A stretch of 64,000 bases of DNA from assembly GCA_000328365.1 (NCBI GenBank), contig KB307198.1, positions 322,531 through 386,530 of the forward strand, read 5' to 3'. Below the pieces are notes generated by a model, which was given only the letters and a program-made list of their open reading frames with translations, did not search any database and was not told where the DNA came from. The position numbers were made by a program, and so were the translations under genes. Shown here one piece after another: positions 59,133 to 64,000 of the stretch (position 1 is its first letter; each line of letters opens with the position of its first letter). This DNA is from Capitella teleta. Its lineage: Eukaryota > Annelida > Polychaeta > Capitellidae.

Positions 59133-62100
59133 TTATGATGACGGTGTCTGTGCAGAGGAAGGTTTTATGCTTGGTAGTGGAGGATGTCCTTCGGGCATCA
59201 CTGTTCTGGTCAGAGTAGGGAGGCTGTTAGCCATGGTCATTCTGCTCATCTCGAGCCGTTCCTCCTCTGCGAGATTTTTTTGTTGAACCTATCCAGACGA
59301 AGACGAGCATTAAAGGCTGCACCAAGGGTATGGATTGCATATAATGAGCTATACGAAACAATCTAAAGACACAGACATAGTTTGCAACTGCCAATGATGC
59401 AATCATCTTTCTTGGAATTAGTGATTGCTGACTGAAGACATACCTCCTTTTTGTGAATGTCAATGAGATATTGGATTTTGCCGGAAAGTAAATCTATCTT
59501 GTTTGTTTCATTCGTCTGGTTCGAGGAAGCGAGCGATAGAGCTTTGTTTTGGGGGAAGAAATCATAGGCTTCTTGTGCCCTCTGTAAGAACGGTATAATC
59601 GTCGTCATGGCAACACGAGATGAGGGCGTTTTACCTTTTTTGCAACATAAGCATCGAGGGCAGTGTGGTCGTTGGGACTTGTGTTAGACAGGTAAATGAA
59701 GTAGTGGATATATGCCCACATGTTATGTTCAAACTTGGTATGGTGAATGAAACCCTGTTACCAAAGAGTAATAATCATTAGAAATACACACTGCTAGACT
59801 CTCGACACGTTTGATGGTAACATACCTTGGATTTGTGTTCAAACTCATAACAAGGTAATCCACATATGAAGCAATTCTCTCTCATATCTTTCCCCGCCGT
59901 CCACTGTTTATATAAACAAAATATCATAGAGCCCACAGATAGTATTTAAAGCTTCAAATCAGCGTCACACCTTTTTATCTCTGAGCTCTGAGAATGTATC
60001 GACAATGATACCAAAGATGATGTTAAGTCCAATGGTTGAGATGAAGATGAAGAACGAAAGTTGATAAATGGCCAGGTAGCCAAACTGCATGAAGTTTGAC
60101 TCGAGCGGGTTCAAGATGAGAACCTAAAAGTCATGATGTTGCCTGGAAGTTATTGCGCTGTAGTTTTGAGTGACTTACTTCGTCGATTAAGCCGGTAATA
60201 CCATACCGCAGAACGGTAACAAAACATTCAAACAAAGATCTACAGTGCAAATTGTTCTCTGGATCAAAACTCGGTCGAAAAAACGCGAATCCAATGAGGG
60301 CATATATGTAGATCATGAGCACTCCAAGTATTCCCACCCACAGGAGAGAACGTCCTGTATTTGGTAGAATTAGGCGTTAATGTTATGTTGACAAAAGTCA
60401 ATCATCACCGTTTAAAGTCACGGCTCTGATGACCCCTTTGAGCAATTCATTTGTTGTTATGATGTTCAGAAGATGAAAGGCAAAGAAATAGCCATAAGTA
60501 AAACTCCCCATGAAAGATAGAGCTAGGAAAAGCTGTAATGCAGATAGGTATAAGATATTATATTGTACAACCTGCATATGACGCCTTACAATGTAGTAGA
60601 ATGTCCGAAATCCAAAGAAATTCGGAGCCAACTCGCTGTAAGCTTCAGATGTTAAACTACTGCTTTTTAACGATTTTCCATAACCAAGTTTTGCTCTATA
60701 TAGTTGTAGAAAAGAAATGCAATGTGGTCAATTTCGAATCAATGGCATGCATACGCAATATGTGCACGGAATCCATTCCATGTTGGCAGTCTTGGATGCT
60801 CAGCAAAGAAGTAGCTCATAACCATGATCAGGGAAAATAGGTTGTGAATAAGACTCGAGGCTAACAAGTATTCATCGACGGCATCCCCGAGGTTAATGAC
60901 GGGTTTTAATCTATCGAAAAAAGGTCAATGCAGTTATCTAAATTCAGTATTACATTATAGACCACACTTACACATGAATATCTTCAGGAAGAACACCTTC
61001 TTGAGGATTAAAGTCAGCCATCGACGCCTGGGGAGTCCAGGTTGCCAGCATTATTATATTGATGACCAAACTCAGGAGAAAGGTTATGTTGTTCCAGAGA
61101 GTCCTTTGTATTTTTTTATAAATTAACTTCAGATAAGACACCGCAATGACTGAGTCATAACTTGTACTGACCATTTTTTCACGATTAGGTTGATGATCGG
61201 GTTCTTTGTGACTTTTCGGTGGTAGTGGATGTCTTCTATGATGATCTTTGACCATGCCACGAAGTCACGGATTTTGTTGGTTGAAGAAGTTCTGTCCACA
61301 TTCCATTTCAACTTTTCTTTCACTTCGTGACGCACCTCCAACTAATTTGAGAGTTTAGTTTTGTAAATAATATGAACAATGGTATAAATTGTATTCGTAT
61401 CATGTACTTATAATTTATGACGACCCACCGATCTGTCCACTGGATAATAAATCCGGTTAAGGAAACCATCTTTGACGATCTCAACACTTTCAAACTGCTG
61501 CTTGTAATGCTCCAAAGCTTTGATCGAAATTGACAAAGTTTTAGAATCCACCGTAGCTGCAAACATATAATAGTCATATGTAAACATAGGTACATGTAAA
61601 TACATTCAATGACCTTACTCACCTTCTAAAGTCGGACTTATATCTACTATCCTCGTGTATACCATGCAAATTTTGCATCCCACTTGCTTGACCATTTCAT
61701 TCTGCAATAATGAACTTCAGTTAAATTTTAATTAACAGTTGACCAAAAAACCAGTTGAGCTTTCTCCTTTTTGGAGGCCGCATTCATTTGAGTCTGCAAT
61801 TCTTTTGTCTTTGAATTCGCCCACCATCTATGCTGAAATACCAAGGGTGTTATAATACCAAGTTTTAGACGTAATGAGCCTCTGCTACTCACAAACTGCA
61901 CTTCATAACACCAGTCCATAACAGAAAGAACAGCATTTAAATCCAATGTCTCTGCAACATCCTAAAACACGTACAAAACGAAAGTATCAGATATCACCAT
62001 CGGTCAAGGATTTTAAGTCATCCATAAAGGCTCTCATGCGTTATTGATTTTTAAAGATACTGAGACCTGGTTCCAAGGAGGTGATAACGAATAATTGAGG

Positions 62101-63990
62101 AAAGACCGAGACACACCATGCACATTGCACAGAGTTTCATGATTAAACTAAACCTTAAAAGTGAAAAATTAGTGGTACATTCATATTTCTTTATTTTGTG
62201 AACATATATTTCCACTGACCGACTCACTTTAAAAGCCTGTGCAATAAGTCGAGATATTATGTGATTAGCAGCTCACAAAAATGAATGATCAGTTTCACGA
62301 TAGCTCTTACCTTCGCCGATCGCGATGCGTTGGTACCATTTTCTTCTACCAACGAAATCAACAGATCAACGATGGCGTGTAGAAGCTCTACAATCTTCAG
62401 AAACGAGAAAGATAAAATGACCTAATTATAACTACGTTGACATGATTTTAATTACGAGTTGTAATCCGTTAACATACGAAACATTAAATTCTGAGATTGA
62501 TGTATAAATAAAACGTTTTATGTCAGTTTTACCTTCTTCAAAGGACAATTTCCAAAGGAGTTTATCCTAAGAATGCTGTTGACGTAATCAATTAGCTTAT
62601 TGTCCAGGATCACCTGTCGATTCTCTTGATTTCCCTATAGATAAAATCAGCATCAACTAACTGCGAAATTTTGAGTAATATATTGATATATTACTGAACA
62701 CATTTCAGTCAGGGTCCCAAAGACCTGAATGTTCAGAGATATGTTGTCCGATTGGATGACAGTGTACAGTGTGCCTATGTATGAGGTGACGGAGCTGACC
62801 AAGTTGAAAGTTCGTAGATTGTCAGGTTGCTCTCTCAGGTAATCCTGAGCATTTGATACTTGTAATAGATGGTCATAAGGGATTGCGATTGGGCTACCTG
62901 TAGGCCTCGGTGTTGACCATCGCACATCATGGCCGCTACCTTGAGAATCAGGGTGACCGTCACAGCATGTTCGGCGTAATGCTGAACCGAAGTTTCGTCC
63001 TTTCCTGTCTGTAACAACAATACTAATAGAGATATAACTATACTTACTGTACAGTAATATGCACATACAGTGCCACAATGGCTTATATGAACTACAATAT
63101 AGTACAGATATATTAATGTTTAGAGTTGTTTTTATTACTGGGCAACACGACTCGCGTTACAGCAATTCGATCTTACACATGATATTGATTGCATAACGTC
63201 TTACCTGTGGGTTGTCTTTCTCCATTGCGTCCATAATTTCCTGGATTGTTTGGCCAGCATCCTGCTGTGCAGGCGTAGTTTTACCTGAGGATTTGAAGTG
63301 CTTGAGCAGAGAGCCAAATCCCCGCCCTGATATCTTCTGAGATTTCTAGCATAAAACATATTCTGAAGATATTGAACCAAAGTAGAACCATTAATTCGAA
63401 CCTTTGTCTCATGCTTAATTTCGCTGCAAGCTTCCAACTGTTTGTACCTATAGTGTCTTTCTAACAGCCTCCTTAATAAAGTTATACGTTCAAAGTTATA
63501 AATCAGAAATCAAAACAATTTCAAGCTCACTTTTCTTTTGTCAGTTGAATAGAAGTTTGAAGGTATTCTTTGATCATCATGAAGAATACTTCTTCTCTTG
63601 TGTTTTTAAAACAATCCAGAATGGTGTCCTGCACCGGGTGATATAGTTACATCATGTTATGAATTAAACTTCAGCACCTCACCTGGACCGTGACATTTGC
63701 ATTGTACAGCAAAACATCAATCATAGCCATACATTCTTTGAAAATATCCAGATTCTGACACGCCATAAGTTTGACAGTGATGGGGATGATATCCAGAGAA
63801 GTGTACCATTCTTGCAATTCGGTTATTCTCTGGAGATGTCTATACGTCGAAAAATAAAACGCAATTGATAAGTCTTTAAAATGCAAGAAAAAACATTGCA
63901 TCTTTACCTGTGGTACTTTCCTTTCTCTCTTTTAATCGAAGATATTTCAGGAAGGATGACAATATAGTTATGCAGCTGAGCCCGTAAAAC
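59133..63990 (-). CDS. ITPR-like: IP3-receptor-like intracellular calcium channel, C-terminal part (5' end outside the window)
   Basis: Exons (right to left): 63908-63990, 63683-63839, 63531-63628, 63402-63447, 63205-63345, 62898-63008, 62695-62844, 62533-62634, 62311-62394, 61893-61961, about 61737-61832, 61623-61701, 61429-61556, 61168-61341, 60972-61126, 60755-60910, 60572-60635, 60409-60532, 60179-60354, 59971-60123, 59826-59903, 59635-59754, 59444-59581, 59133-59288. These 24 exons give about 945 residues in one frame. Landmarks: a GNQENRQVILDNKLIDYVN segment (RIH-associated domain), membrane segments (YIYALIGFAFF; LSFFIFISTIGLNIIFGIIV), then VDTFSELRDKK, the CFICGL...HHTKFEHNMW zinc-finger motif and a C-terminal coiled coil. 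IP3 receptors and ryanodine receptors share this layout; FICGL with EHNMW and FFPxxxALSL fit IP3 receptors better. The glycine-rich filter GGGVGD is not present. One donor (near 61737 or 61751) is uncertain. The IP3-binding part would lie beyond the right edge. Confidence 0.9.
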
Positions 63991-64000
63991 CTTTAGACAG

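Noticed and set aside
59133-60354. Calling the right-hand gene a ryanodine receptor, from HxxxEHN and the DFFP stretch
   Set aside because: CFICGL, EHNMW, the short spacing to the coiled-coil end and FFPQNKALSL match IP3 receptors better; the filter motif of either family is absent, so it cannot decide.

Overview
This is a piece of an animal nuclear genome: AT-rich, with GT-AG introns, tRNA-derived SINE sequence, LINE debris, simple repeats and genes of clearly metazoan families. The gene mix (a GGN-type excitatory neuropeptide, a cluster of TRPA channels, a sea-urchin-egg-lectin/CUB protein, a riboflavin transporter) fits a marine invertebrate, most likely an invertebrate deuterostome such as a hemichordate, echinoderm or cephalochordate. 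The species cannot be fixed from the window alone.

Layout. 1-11.1 kb holds no recognised gene: a TTAA-ended inverted-repeat element, two LINE fragments, a tRNA-like SINE remnant and a long 6-bp repeat. 11.1-20.8 kb (+) is a four-exon neuropeptide gene whose 42-base second exon encodes an earthworm-type GGN excitatory peptide; none of the long open frames in the window shows it. 21.4-44.4 kb is a cluster on the minus strand of three TRPA1-like cation channel genes: A (21.5-28.5 kb, lacking pore exons), B (30.0-36.7 kb, complete, 22 exons, 1143 residues) and C (39.2-44.4 kb, complete, with two alternative pore exons). A single-exon SUEL-lectin/CUB gene lies between B and C. 45.1-49.5 kb looks non-coding. 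A riboflavin transporter gene (49.5-52.0 kb, +) and an agmatinase-like gene (52.6-54.0 kb, -) face each other tail to tail. 54-59.1 kb is AT-rich and without a recognised gene. From 59.1 kb to the right edge runs the C-terminal part of an IP3-receptor-like calcium channel gene (-), whose 5' part lies outside the window.

How the parts relate. The genes do not form one pathway. A common thread is signalling: a secreted peptide, three chemosensory or thermosensory type channels and an intracellular calcium-release type channel. The most striking points are the microexon-encoded peptide hormone, the duplicated pore exon in TRPA gene C, the pore-less TRPA gene A with patchy near-identity to gene B, the IP3-receptor-like gene without the glycine-rich filter, and an agmatinase in which a metal-binding histidine is arginine. 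All exon models were assembled by eye from splice signals, reading-frame continuity and comparison between the paralogues; no alignment program was run.
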